Positions 1 through 6,740 of a stretch of 7,923 bases of DNA are shown one piece after another. How positions within the stretch are numbered: the first letter of the stretch is position 1; each line of letters opens with the position of its first letter. The notes below the pieces were generated by a model. The model saw nothing but the letters and a program-made list of their open reading frames with translations, ran no database searches and was not told the origin of the DNA. This stretch comes from Candidatus Hydromicrobium americanum (lineage in GTDB: Bacteria; Actinomycetota; Humimicrobiia; Humimicrobiales; Humimicrobiaceae): contig PEXF01000005.1 of assembly GCA_002779205.1 (NCBI GenBank), positions 1-7,923 of the forward strand, given 5' to 3'. A program made the translations under genes and the position numbers.

Positions 1-73
1 CATCTTTTGTCATTGCCTGTTTAACCTTTAACTCATAAATAAGTTCTTGAACTTTGGTAATTTTTTTATTCAT
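1..73 (-). CDS. N-terminal fragment of a probable CBS-domain regulatory protein (3' end outside the window)
   Basis: Only 24 codons are visible, reading MNKKITKVQELIYELKVKQA followed by M-T-K-D. The ELKVKQAMTKD segment looks like the beginning of a CBS domain, where the pattern V-x-x-x-M-T-K-D is frequent. In comparable operons such a gene, sometimes fused to a histidine-kinase-type ATPase (anti-sigma-like) domain, accompanies a DRTGG protein. The start overlaps the preceding gene by 8 bases and has no strong ribosome site of its own, consistent with coupled translation. The fragment is too short for a firm family call; another helical N-terminus remains possible. Confidence 0.5.
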   Translation of the reverse strand, partial: MNKKITKVQELIYELKVKQAMTKD

Positions 74-422
74 TTATTTCAGAGCAGCCAGCCAGTCCTT
101 CTTTATATAATCTTCCACATGCTTCAAACAGTGGTAGATCTGTTAAAAGCAGGGGTATATTTTTGCTTTTTGCCAGTTTAACAGTTTCTTTATCCGGCTT
201 TTTCCCCCTGGTAAAACATATTGCTTTAATATCAGCCATCTCTGCTGTGCGGATAACCTGTGGATTTGTCAGTCCTGTTAGAAGAAGAGAATCCGGTTTG
301 ATAAAAGCCAGAACATCACTCATCAGATCACATCCACAGCCCATCTTTATTTCCATCTGCAAATTCTCGGCTCCGGTAATTATCTCTGCTTTAAGTATCT
401 TCTTTATCTTTTCAAGAATCAT
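66..422 (-). CDS. DRTGG-domain protein, putative regulator in hydrogenase-type operon
   Basis: This 118-residue single-domain protein resembles the stand-alone DRTGG family. Landmarks are a short N-terminal helix, AEIITGAEN (12-20), GCGCDLMSDVLAF (28-40), then TGLTNPQVIRTAEMADIKAICFT (49-71), KKPDKETVKLAKSKNIPLLLTD (74-95) and FEACGRLY (99-106). DRTGG domains sit next to CBS domains in other proteins and are thought to be regulatory; small stand-alone copies recur next to NuoE/NuoF/HydA genes in anaerobic bacteria. C29, C31, C102 and C113 are present, but there is no evidence for metal binding. The ATG has a strong GGGGAG ribosome site with five-base spacing. The TAA stop overlaps the next ATG by 8 bases, which suggests translational coupling. 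No catalytic role can be assigned, and a ligand such as a nucleotide is only a guess. Confidence 0.85.
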   Translation of the reverse strand: MILEKIKKILKAEIITGAENLQMEIKMGCGCDLMSDVLAFIKPDSLLLTGLTNPQVIRTAEMADIKAICFTRGKKPDKETVKLAKSKNIPLLLTDLPLFEACGRLYKEGLAGCSEINE

Positions 423-427
423 TCTTT

Positions 428-433
428 CTCCCC
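428..433 (-). promoter_or_regulatory. Ribosome binding site of the DRTGG gene
   Basis: GGGGAG on the minus strand, five bases before the ATG at 422. It directly abuts the 3' arm of the inverted repeat at 434-452, so structure there could affect its accessibility (inference). Confidence 0.75.
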
Positions 434-452
434 TTTAAGGTTACACCTTAAA
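434..452 (-). repeat. Perfect 7-bp inverted repeat just before the DRTGG ribosome binding site
   Basis: On the minus strand the arms TTTAAGG and CCTTAAA flank a five-base loop TGTAA. The 3' arm touches the GGGGAG ribosome site. There is no T-run after it in the direction of the operon, so it does not look like a terminator for these genes. It could be an RNA hairpin that tunes translation, a processing site or a protein-binding palindrome; the arms are short and AT-rich, so chance is possible. Confidence 0.45.
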
Positions 453-471
453 CATCTTTTTAATTCCACTG

Positions 472-492
472 TAATTGTTCCTTTTACAATTA
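472..492 (-). repeat. Perfect 7-bp AT-rich inverted repeat between nuoF and the DRTGG gene
   Basis: Arms TAATTGT and ACAATTA are separated by a seven-base spacer. It lies 26 bases downstream of the nuoF stop and 20 bases before the second inverted repeat. Only one G-C pair per arm makes it a weak hairpin, and no T-run follows on the minus strand. It may mark an operator or an RNA processing point, or be chance in AT-rich DNA. Confidence 0.3.
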
Positions 493-517
493 AAATCTTG
501 CGTCCTCTAATTTTTTT

Positions 518-2311
518 CTATCCCTTCAGGATAGCGTTGAATTTACATACTTCATAACACATATTACATTTGATACATTTATCCTGATCTATAGTCTGCG
601 GTTCTTTTTTCTTGCCACTAATTGCATTCTGTGGACAACTTTTTACACATAATAAGCAACCGGTACATTTCTCTTTATCCACAGAATATTGAATTAATGC
701 CTTGCATACTCCAGCCGGGCATTTCTTATCCTTGATATGAGCCTCATACTCATCTCTAAAATACTTCAATGTACTTAATACTGGATTGGGAAGGGTTTGT
801 CCTAATCCACATAAAGAAGCATCTTTAATTGCTTTTCCTAATTCTTCAAGGAGTATTAAATCCCCTTCCTCTCCTTCCCCATTGCATATTTTGTTAAGAA
901 TTTCAAGAAGCGCTTCTGAACCTTCCCGACAGGAAGTGCATTTCCCGCAGGATTCATCATTGGTAAATTTTATAAAATATCTGGCAATATCGACCACACA
1001 GGTATCTTCATCCATTACTATCATTCCACCTGAACCCATTATAGAACCTACTCTGGTTAATTGTTCGTAATCAACAGGAAGGTCAATCAGGTCTGCCGGT
1101 ATACACCCACCAGAAGGACCCCCTGTCTGCACAGCCTTAAACTTTTTTCCACCAGGAATTCCGCCACCAATATCATAAATTATTTCCCTTAAAGTTATAC
1201 CCATAGGAACTTCAACCAGACCAGTATTATTTATCTTCCCTACTAAAGAAAATACCTTTGTTCCTTTACTCTTCTCTGTTCCAATTGCTGAGAACCATTC
1301 ATATCCTCTAAGAATTATTGTCGGTACAGTAGCCCATGTTTCAACATTATTAATATTGGTTGGCTTACCCCACACTCCCGATTGAGCAGGAAAAGGAGGT
1401 CTTTGTCTCGGCTCGGGAGGTTTTCCTTCAATTGAAGCAATTAATGCAGTTTCTTCACCACACACAAATGCTCCTGCTCCTTTCCGAATCATGATGTCAA
1501 AGTTAAAACCACTCTCAAATATGTTCTCTCCAAACAAACCATATTCCCTTGCCTGATTAATGGCAATCTCCAATCTTTTCATAGCCAGCGGGTATTCATT
1601 CCTGATATATACATAACCCTGGTTTGCCCCTATGCCATATGCTCCGATAATCATTCCTTCCAATACCAGATGAGGGTCAGATTCAATAATGCTTCTATCC
1701 ATAAACGCACCAGGATCACCCTCGTCAGCATTACAGATAATATATTTTTCATCACCCGGACTCTTCCTGCAAAATTCCCATTTAAGACCTGTAGGAAATC
1801 CTGCTCCACCCCTGCCTCGAAGTCCTGAATCTTTTATTTCTCTTATTACCTGTTCCGGAGTCATTGATGTCAAAGCCTTGGCCAGAGCCTTGTACCCATC
1901 CCTGGCAATATATTCATCTATCTTCTCAGGGTCTATCAAGCCCCTATTTTTAAGAGCAATCAATGTTTGATGAGCAAAAAAACCAATATCCATCATCTTT
2001 GGAATTACTTCTTTTTCCTTGGGTGGGAAATACATTAGTTTTTGGACAGGCCGTCCTTTTAAAAAGTGCTCTTCTACTAAATATGGAATATCTTCTTCAG
2101 TTAGATTTTGATAGAATATCCCATCCGGTTTAACTACCATAATCGGCCCAACCGCACAAAACCCATTACATCCTGTCATCACTACCAGGATTTCATCCTG
2201 GAGGCCATGTTTTTTAATTTCTTTTTCCAGGGCTTCTTTTATCTTAAAGGAGTTATTTGAAACACATGCTGTCCCTGCGCACAACATTAAGTGGGTTCTA
2301 TATGTTTTCAT
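518..2311 (-). CDS. nuoF: NADH dehydrogenase subunit NuoF / electron-bifurcating hydrogenase HydB-type, 597 aa
   Basis: This FMN-containing diaphorase subunit oxidises or reduces NAD(H) and feeds the iron-sulfur chain. Its length and architecture match HydB of bifurcating [FeFe]-hydrogenases rather than the shorter complex I NuoF. Domains: N-terminal thioredoxin-like [2Fe-2S] (C11, C16, C48, C52); NADH/FMN core with GRGGAGFPTGLKW (166-178), NADEGDPGAFMDR (194-206) and GAGAFVCGEETAL (278-290); an SLBB-like middle; the N3-type [4Fe-4S] site with C455, C458, C461 and C501; and a C-terminal ferredoxin with C549, C552, C555, C559 and C579, C582, C585, C589. CPAGVC at 531-536 is a further cysteine pair common in HydB-type proteins. 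The ATG follows the previous stop by 2 bases, with GAGAGGA upstream inside that gene. The partner is most likely the NuoE half of the fusion. HydA, FdhA or another catalytic partner is not in the window, so the final acceptor is unknown. Confidence 0.95.
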   Translation of the reverse strand: MKTYRTHLMLCAGTACVSNNSFKIKEALEKEIKKHGLQDEILVVMTGCNGFCAVGPIMVVKPDGIFYQNLTEEDIPYLVEEHFLKGRPVQKLMYFPPKEKEVIPKMMDIGFFAHQTLIALKNRGLIDPEKIDEYIARDGYKALAKALTSMTPEQVIREIKDSGLRGRGGAGFPTGLKWEFCRKSPGDEKYIICNADEGDPGAFMDRSIIESDPHLVLEGMIIGAYGIGANQGYVYIRNEYPLAMKRLEIAINQAREYGLFGENIFESGFNFDIMIRKGAGAFVCGEETALIASIEGKPPEPRQRPPFPAQSGVWGKPTNINNVETWATVPTIILRGYEWFSAIGTEKSKGTKVFSLVGKINNTGLVEVPMGITLREIIYDIGGGIPGGKKFKAVQTGGPSGGCIPADLIDLPVDYEQLTRVGSIMGSGGMIVMDEDTCVVDIARYFIKFTNDESCGKCTSCREGSEALLEILNKICNGEGEEGDLILLEELGKAIKDASLCGLGQTLPNPVLSTLKYFRDEYEAHIKDKKCPAGVCKALIQYSVDKEKCTGCLLCVKSCPQNAISGKKKEPQTIDQDKCIKCNMCYEVCKFNAILKG

Positions 2312-2313
2312 TT

Positions 2314-2697
2314 CTAGGATATCCTCTCACTTCCTATAGCCAGTACATATTCCTTGACTATTTTACCGCCAAGAACATGCTCTAAAAGAATCTTACGAAT
2401 CTTTTCAGGGGTCAACTCAATGTATTTAACCGGTGCCTCTCCTTTCAACTCTACTGTAGCCATAGGTTCCTTGCTGCATAACCCGGCACATCCCGATGTT
2501 GTCAGTATAATATCTTTTATATCTCTTTTTTCAATCTCGACTAACAAAGTATTCATTATTTCCCTTGCCCCGGCTGATATGCCACAAGTTCCCATATGTA
2601 CAGTTATCTTTGCCCTGCCAGCACCTTCACGTAAAAGCGTTGCTTTTTTTATTTCTTCACTTATTCTATCAAGGTCCTCAATCTTTATTCTTGGCAT
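2314..2697 (-). CDS. Small thioredoxin-like [2Fe-2S] ferredoxin (NuoE-C-terminal-like, hydrogenase-operon type)
   Basis: This 127-residue protein contains a charged N-terminal helix (1-30) and a thioredoxin-like [2Fe-2S] domain (about 30-115). Landmarks are VHMGTCGISAGAREI at 33-47 and TSGCAGLCSKEPMATVEL at 67-84. Only three of the four usual ligands are visible (C38, C70, C74): the first position of the C-x4-C pair is not cysteine. As far as I know, small ferredoxins of this type beside NuoF/HydB genes often show this pattern, so cluster binding is likely but not proven. The start overlaps the previous gene by 20 bases and has AAGAGGT five bases upstream of the ATG; no nearer start codon avoids the overlap. 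It ends 2 bases before nuoF. It probably docks to NuoF or shuttles electrons near it; the exact role is unknown. Confidence 0.88.
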   Translation of the reverse strand: MPRIKIEDLDRISEEIKKATLLREGAGRAKITVHMGTCGISAGAREIMNTLLVEIEKRDIKDIILTTSGCAGLCSKEPMATVELKGEAPVKYIELTPEKIRKILLEHVLGGKIVKEYVLAIGSERIS

Positions 2698-3646
2698 AGA
2701 TTACCTCTTTATTTAATTTTATGTGTTCTCTATATTTTCCAATAATTTTTGGGATTTTTGCCTGAGTTAGTTTGCCATGTATGTTTTCACCAATCATCAT
2801 TACCGGAGCCAAACCACAACAACCAAGACAAGCAACTGTTTCCAGAGTAAAATTCATATCTTCAGTAGTCTCACCTGTCCTTACGCCTAATTCTCTTCCC
2901 AAAGCACTAATAATCATTGATGCACCTTTAACATAGCAGGTTGTGCCCACGCAAACGTTTATTAAGTATCTCCCCCTGGGTTTGAGACTGAAGGCTTTGT
3001 AAAAAGTTGCCGTTCTATATATCAAACTCAAGGGAATGTCAAGTTCTTGAGAGATGTATCTTAGTATGTTTTCCGGCAAATAATTGTAGACCGCATTGAT
3101 ATCTTGCAAAAGAGACACTACAGATACTTTTTTATCTTTATATTCTTTAATTATCTCTGTTGTCTTTTCAAGATTTTCTGTAGAAAGTTTTACTTCTTCC
3201 TTTTCCGGTTCAATGTAGATTATGTTTCTCACAGGACAGTTATCAACACATAGTCCGCAGCCTGTGCATTTTTCCTCGTCAATATAACGCGCTCCTTTTT
3301 TCAAAGTTACAGTAAAATTACCCGGTTGACCTCTGATATCTTCTACATCAGCTAAGGTAATTATTTCAATATCTTTGTGACGGCCAATCTCAACCAATCG
3401 TGGAGCCATGGTACACATAGCACAATCATTAGTGGGAAAAGTCTTATCCAGCTGGGACATCACTCCACCAATACAGGGTTTTGTCTCTACAAGATATACC
3501 TTTATCCCGGACTCGGCAAGATCAAGTGCAGCCTGCATGCCGCCAATCCCTCCACCAACGACCATTGCCGCCCCAACCTTCTTCTGATTCATGATATCCG
3601 ATTTATTATTCATAATATTTTCCCGTTGTTTTTTTATCTTTTCCAT
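2678..3646 (-). CDS. HdrA(N-terminal)-NuoE/HydC fusion protein
   Basis: This 322-residue frame joins two families. Residues about 23-140 match the start of HdrA: VVGGGIGGMQAALDLAESG (29-47, dinucleotide-binding loop), CIGGVMSQLDKTFPTNDCAMC (58-78), IGRHKDIEIIT (87-97), and a [4Fe-4S] motif with C127, C130, C133, C137. The rest of HdrA (second half of the FAD domain and C-terminal ferredoxins) is absent. After a charged linker (about 141-172), residues 173-307 are a complete NuoE/HydC domain: LLQDINAVYNYLPENIL, ATFYKAFSLKPRG, and the [2Fe-2S] ligands C232, C237, C273, C277. The ATG at 3646 has AGGA six bases upstream. Met19 (MNQKKVGAAMVV) is another possible start, close to usual HdrA N-termini but with a weaker site. 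No ATG, GTG or TTG lies between Val139 and Val177 to start NuoE separately. The domains are certain; the role as a link between NuoF and the Hdr core is inference. Confidence 0.93.
   Translation of the reverse strand: MEKIKKQRENIMNNKSDIMNQKKVGAAMVVGGGIGGMQAALDLAESGIKVYLVETKPCIGGVMSQLDKTFPTNDCAMCTMAPRLVEIGRHKDIEIITLADVEDIRGQPGNFTVTLKKGARYIDEEKCTGCGLCVDNCPVRNIIYIEPEKEEVKLSTENLEKTTEIIKEYKDKKVSVVSLLQDINAVYNYLPENILRYISQELDIPLSLIYRTATFYKAFSLKPRGRYLINVCVGTTCYVKGASMIISALGRELGVRTGETTEDMNFTLETVACLGCCGLAPVMMIGENIHGKLTQAKIPKIIGKYREHIKLNKEVIYAKNKD
2703..2709 (-). promoter_or_regulatory. Ribosome binding site of the small [2Fe-2S] protein, inside the fusion gene
   Basis: AAGAGGT on the minus strand lies five bases before the ATG at 2697. 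It is embedded in the last codons of the HdrA-NuoE fusion, and it supports the start that creates the 20-base gene overlap. Confidence 0.75.
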
Positions 3647-3673
3647 ATTGTATCCTGTATCATATACCTCGCA

Positions 3674-4519
3674 TTAATACTCATTAGGTAATCCCTGTAA
3701 TTCCTGGTAAGTGAATACAGGTCCATCTTTACATACATATTTAGTTCCAATATTACATCTTCCACACTTGCCAATCCCGCATTTCATACGCATCTCCAGA
3801 GAAAAAAAGATCTTATCTGGCTCAAAGCCCAGGTCTATTATTGGCAGCATAGTAAACTTTACCATTATAAGAGGGCCACAGATAAGAGCAACGCTATTTT
3901 TAGAGCTCGGTGCTACCTCACTTAAAACATTCGGTACCAATCCAACCCGGCCCTTCCAGTTTTCATCTCCCCTATCTACCGTGAGGTAGACATTGATGTC
4001 ATCTCTTTCTTCCCACTCTCTCAATTCAGATTTATAAATAAGCTCGCCAGGACTGCGTGCACCATAAAGTACAGTGACATCTTTAAAATGGTCCCTGTTT
4101 TTTTTATGAAGGATATATCTGGTAAGCGACCTTAAAGTCGTAAGAGCAAATCCTCCACCTATGATTACAAGATTTTTCCCTTCAAAATCTTTCATAGGAA
4201 ATCCATTCCCATAAGGACCTCTTATACCAATCATATCCCCCGGGCAAAGATTATGCAGAGCACTGGTAACTACACCTGTGTTATATTTCTTAACAGTGAA
4301 CTGTACTGAATCTTCATCCATAGGTGATGAAGCAATCCCTATAGGTGCCTCACCGATACCCAGCATAGATATCTCTGCAAACTGCCCGCAAGTATATTTA
4401 AATTTTTCATTATCTTTCTTAACATTAAATACCAGATCAAATGTTTTAATATCTCTGGCTTCATTTTCAATTGTTATCTTTTTTATTGTTACTGGCATAG
4501 GTAGATATGGATTATTCAT
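3674..4519 (-). CDS. flxA: FlxA-like FAD/NAD(P)-binding oxidoreductase subunit (FNR fold with C-terminal [2Fe-2S])
   Basis: This 281-residue flavoprotein belongs to the ferredoxin-NADP reductase-like group that includes AsrB, sulfhydrogenase gamma and dihydroorotate dehydrogenase electron-transfer subunits. It is the likely NAD(P)H site of the Flx module. The beta-barrel FAD domain covers about residues 10-108, with EAPIGIASSP at 58-67 and GPYGNGFP at 101-108. The NAD(P) domain begins at VIIGGGFALTTLR (118-130) and includes LYGARSPGEL (151-160) and ICGP (213-216). The C-terminal [2Fe-2S] ligands are C247, C252, C255 and C263, in MKCGIGKCGRCN and the following YVC. The ATG has a strong GGAAGGA ribosome site with five-base spacing after AGGA. 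It lies 26 bases after flxB and 27 bases before the HdrA-NuoE fusion. Substrate preference between NADH and NADPH cannot be read with certainty. Confidence 0.9.
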   Translation of the reverse strand: MNNPYLPMPVTIKKITIENEARDIKTFDLVFNVKKDNEKFKYTCGQFAEISMLGIGEAPIGIASSPMDEDSVQFTVKKYNTGVVTSALHNLCPGDMIGIRGPYGNGFPMKDFEGKNLVIIGGGFALTTLRSLTRYILHKKNRDHFKDVTVLYGARSPGELIYKSELREWEERDDINVYLTVDRGDENWKGRVGLVPNVLSEVAPSSKNSVALICGPLIMVKFTMLPIIDLGFEPDKIFFSLEMRMKCGIGKCGRCNIGTKYVCKDGPVFTYQELQGLPNEY

Positions 4520-4545
4520 AATCTTCCTTCCAACAATGTAACTCC

Positions 4546-5661
4546 TTAAATCTTCTTATCTTTACACAATGATCCTAACGACATTAACGATACCAACACT
4601 TCTCTCAAATCAAGATTTACCGGACAATTTCTAATACAACGGCCGCAACCTACACAGAATATTTCTTTAAAATTTTCCGGACAATAATTGAATTTGTGCA
4701 TAATCCTCTGCCGCATTCTTTCTTTATAAGTTAGCCGTGGATTATGTCCGGAGGCATGTAAGGTAAATAAGGGGAACATGCAGGAATCCCAACAACGTAT
4801 CCTTTTACCTCTTGATGGCGCCAGACCCCCTGCTACATGGTCTATTTCATCAGTAATATCAAAACAATAGCAAGTAGGACAAAGATAAGTACAAATACCA
4901 CAGCCTAAACATTTCTGATGAATTTCATTCCAGAAAGAAATATCAAAAGCTTCATCTAATTTTTCTTTTATATTTTGAAGGTTGACCCCGGAACAAATTT
5001 TCTTCAAACTTAAATCCATAAGTTCATTTTTCTTATCCACATCAGATTTCTTAGCTTCTTTAAACCAACTATCTAAATTTTCAATAAATTCCTCGCCTTT
5101 TTTGGTTATTGGTTTGGTAAGAATATTCTCCCCCAGATCAAATAAAATAATATCAGCTCCTTCTTCATTGTCCGGCTTTCCTTTCAAGGAAGTGCAAAAA
5201 CAGGTAATCTGCGGTTTATTGCATGCCAGAGAGATAATAATTGCCTGTTTCCTTTTCTCCAGGTAGTAAGGGTCCTGAAAATCATCTCCTCCAAAAAGTT
5301 TATCTAGTAAGGAAAAAGCCTGGGCATCACAGGGCCGGATTCCAAAAATTAGATAATTCTTATTTCCAGGAGCAGAGCTTTTAGACTCGTCTATAGGTGT
5401 AAACGTCATACTCCCATTGGACAGAGTCGAAGTTCCTGCTTCAAAGGAAAATAAGGTTTCTGTTTGAGGAAAGAATATTTCTTTGGGTGGGATTTTTGTA
5501 TTTCGATAATTCCAGGGGATATCTTTTTCAGAATTGAATTTAGAGAAACGAATATCACCATTTTTCTCTATAGGTACAAAGATATCGTATTCTTTCTTTA
5601 GACTATCCAAAAATTTTAACACGTCTTTCTTTTTAATAATTTTTAATTTTGCATTTTCCAT
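4546..5661 (-). CDS. flxB: FlxB-like iron-sulfur protein (anaerobic sulfite reductase subunit A / AsrA-like, two [4Fe-4S] motifs)
   Basis: This 371-residue protein has the architecture of AsrA-like 4Fe-4S dicluster proteins, which partner FAD/NAD-binding AsrB-like or FlxA subunits and take electrons from them. The N-terminal domain shows the family landmarks FGIRPCDAQAF (about 106-116) and, near 145-158, LACNKPQITCFCTS. The C-terminal half carries two ferredoxin motifs: C251, C254, C257, C261 inside CLGCGICTYLCPTCYCF, and C336, C339, C342, C346 inside CVGCGRCIRNCPVNLD. Between them is RCWDSCMF with C290 and C294. The ATG is 12 bases after the flxC stop with a modest GAG ribosome site; the gene ends 26 bases before flxA. 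Related annotations are hydrogenase beta subunit (HydB of sulfhydrogenase) or AsrA. The flxA neighbour, the mvhD-family gene and hdrA favour FlxB over sulfite reduction, since no AsrC-like siroheme subunit is seen. Confidence 0.88.
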   Translation of the reverse strand: MENAKLKIIKKKDVLKFLDSLKKEYDIFVPIEKNGDIRFSKFNSEKDIPWNYRNTKIPPKEIFFPQTETLFSFEAGTSTLSNGSMTFTPIDESKSSAPGNKNYLIFGIRPCDAQAFSLLDKLFGGDDFQDPYYLEKRKQAIIISLACNKPQITCFCTSLKGKPDNEEGADIILFDLGENILTKPITKKGEEFIENLDSWFKEAKKSDVDKKNELMDLSLKKICSGVNLQNIKEKLDEAFDISFWNEIHQKCLGCGICTYLCPTCYCFDITDEIDHVAGGLAPSRGKRIRCWDSCMFPLFTLHASGHNPRLTYKERMRQRIMHKFNYCPENFKEIFCVGCGRCIRNCPVNLDLREVLVSLMSLGSLCKDKKI

Positions 5662-5673
5662 TCTTAACTCAAT

Positions 5674-6666
5674 TTATGGCTCAGTAATAAATTCCTGTTT
5701 ATCATCAGGTTTAAAAGTTGCTAATGGTGGAGCCTCTTCCAGGGAAATCCCCGCTTCATACCCAAAGAATTCTTTTACATCTTCTATCAATTTGTAGGTA
5801 AAAATTCTTAGATCTATTCCCATCGGACAGGCACGAACGCAGGCTCCGCAATCAACACAACGTCCCGCCTGATGTAATATCCGGCCAATCTGGAAAAACA
5901 TAATATCCGAAATATTCTCGGTTGCCCCTATCCATTTTGGCCTGGTTTGATCGGCAAAGCATTCTTTACAATAACAATTAGGACATGCCTGACGACAGGC
6001 ATAGCATCTTATACACTTTGAAACCTGTTCCTGAAAATATTTCCACCTTTCTTCAAGAGGCTTTTTTTCAAACTCTTTAATAAATGCTGCCCGTTCTTTT
6101 TCTTTAGTTTTTCTTTTTTCTTCTCCAATTAAAACATCGTAAATAAGTGGAGCAGTATATTGACAATTTTTACATACCTCGGCCAGTAACTCTTCTTTTT
6201 TAAGTTCCACCTTTTTATTATCTTCATTTTCAACCAGCACTTTGCCACTTTTTTCCTTGGCAGAAACTATCTCAACTTCCTGCATTTTATATACAGCATT
6301 TTGTACCTTTTCTATATCTATCATCCCACTACAGTTAATCCCAATTATATAAAGGTTTTCTCTTGGTATTTGATGTTCCTTAATCAGACCCACTATGGAA
6401 CGGCCGTCACATCCTTTGGCAAGGATGCCTATTCTGGGAAATTTTAAATCTTTCTTTTGCAGCTGAGGGAGAAAAAACCGAGGAAGATATACTGCCAAAT
6501 TATTAAAACAATAAGAATTCCAAACTAATTTCTCTATATTATCAGGCCCTGTAATAAAACAGGGTGTTGTCCTCAAAGGTAAAGTCCCCTCACCATAACC
6601 GATAAAAATATCAATTTTATCTTCTTTGAATAATTTTTTTACTACTTCTTTTATTTTTTCAATCAT
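5674..6666 (-). CDS. flxC: FlxC-like iron-sulfur protein (FrhB-like N-terminus plus two [4Fe-4S] motifs)
   Basis: This 330-residue soluble protein resembles the FlxC subunit of flavin oxidoreductase-Hdr complexes, which passes electrons between the NAD(P)H-oxidising FlxA and the Hdr core. The N-terminal half has segments reminiscent of the FrhB/F420-hydrogenase beta family: KGCDGRS at 84-90, INCSGM at 110-115 and CKNC at 165-168. Residues about 180-210 are a highly charged stretch rich in Lys and Glu. Two ferredoxin motifs follow: C218, C221, C224, C228, directly followed by further cysteines at 231, 233 and 236, and then C270, C273, C276, C280. The extra cysteines could bind or tune a cluster, which is inference. 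The start ATG has only a weak GGAT-type ribosome site about 10 bases upstream. Family membership is clear; the FlxC label rests on gene order and on pairing with FlxB and FlxA. Confidence 0.82.
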   Translation of the reverse strand: MIEKIKEVVKKLFKEDKIDIFIGYGEGTLPLRTTPCFITGPDNIEKLVWNSYCFNNLAVYLPRFFLPQLQKKDLKFPRIGILAKGCDGRSIVGLIKEHQIPRENLYIIGINCSGMIDIEKVQNAVYKMQEVEIVSAKEKSGKVLVENEDNKKVELKKEELLAEVCKNCQYTAPLIYDVLIGEEKRKTKEKERAAFIKEFEKKPLEERWKYFQEQVSKCIRCYACRQACPNCYCKECFADQTRPKWIGATENISDIMFFQIGRILHQAGRCVDCGACVRACPMGIDLRIFTYKLIEDVKEFFGYEAGISLEEAPPLATFKPDDKQEFITEP

Positions 6667-6740
6667 TTCGCTTATCCGTTAATATAATTAGTTTATTCAG
6701 GTCTATTTTAAAAATAACAAACATAACAATTTTTATAGAT

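Noticed and set aside
434..460. Rho-independent terminator read on the plus strand (hairpin followed by CATCTTTTT)
   Set aside because: No plus-strand gene ends there, the stem is only 7 AT-rich pairs, and the T-run does not directly follow it.
2678..3646. HdrA-NuoE fusion as a frameshift or assembly artefact
   Set aside because: The frame is uninterrupted, has a good ribosome site, both ends are spaced normally with neighbours and the linker is an ordinary charged segment. An artefact joining two genes would rarely preserve frame and operon spacing, though reads should still be checked.
163..5797. Plus-strand open frames of 87-120 codons scattered across the window
   Set aside because: All lie opposite strong minus-strand genes, show no family motifs, and are expected shadows of cysteine- and lysine-rich genes read in reverse.
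6667..6740. Possible internal promoter in the AT-rich gap before flxC
   Set aside because: TTGTTA-like and TAAAAT-like hexamers exist but their spacings (about 13 or 19) are poor, and such matches are expected by chance in AT-rich DNA.
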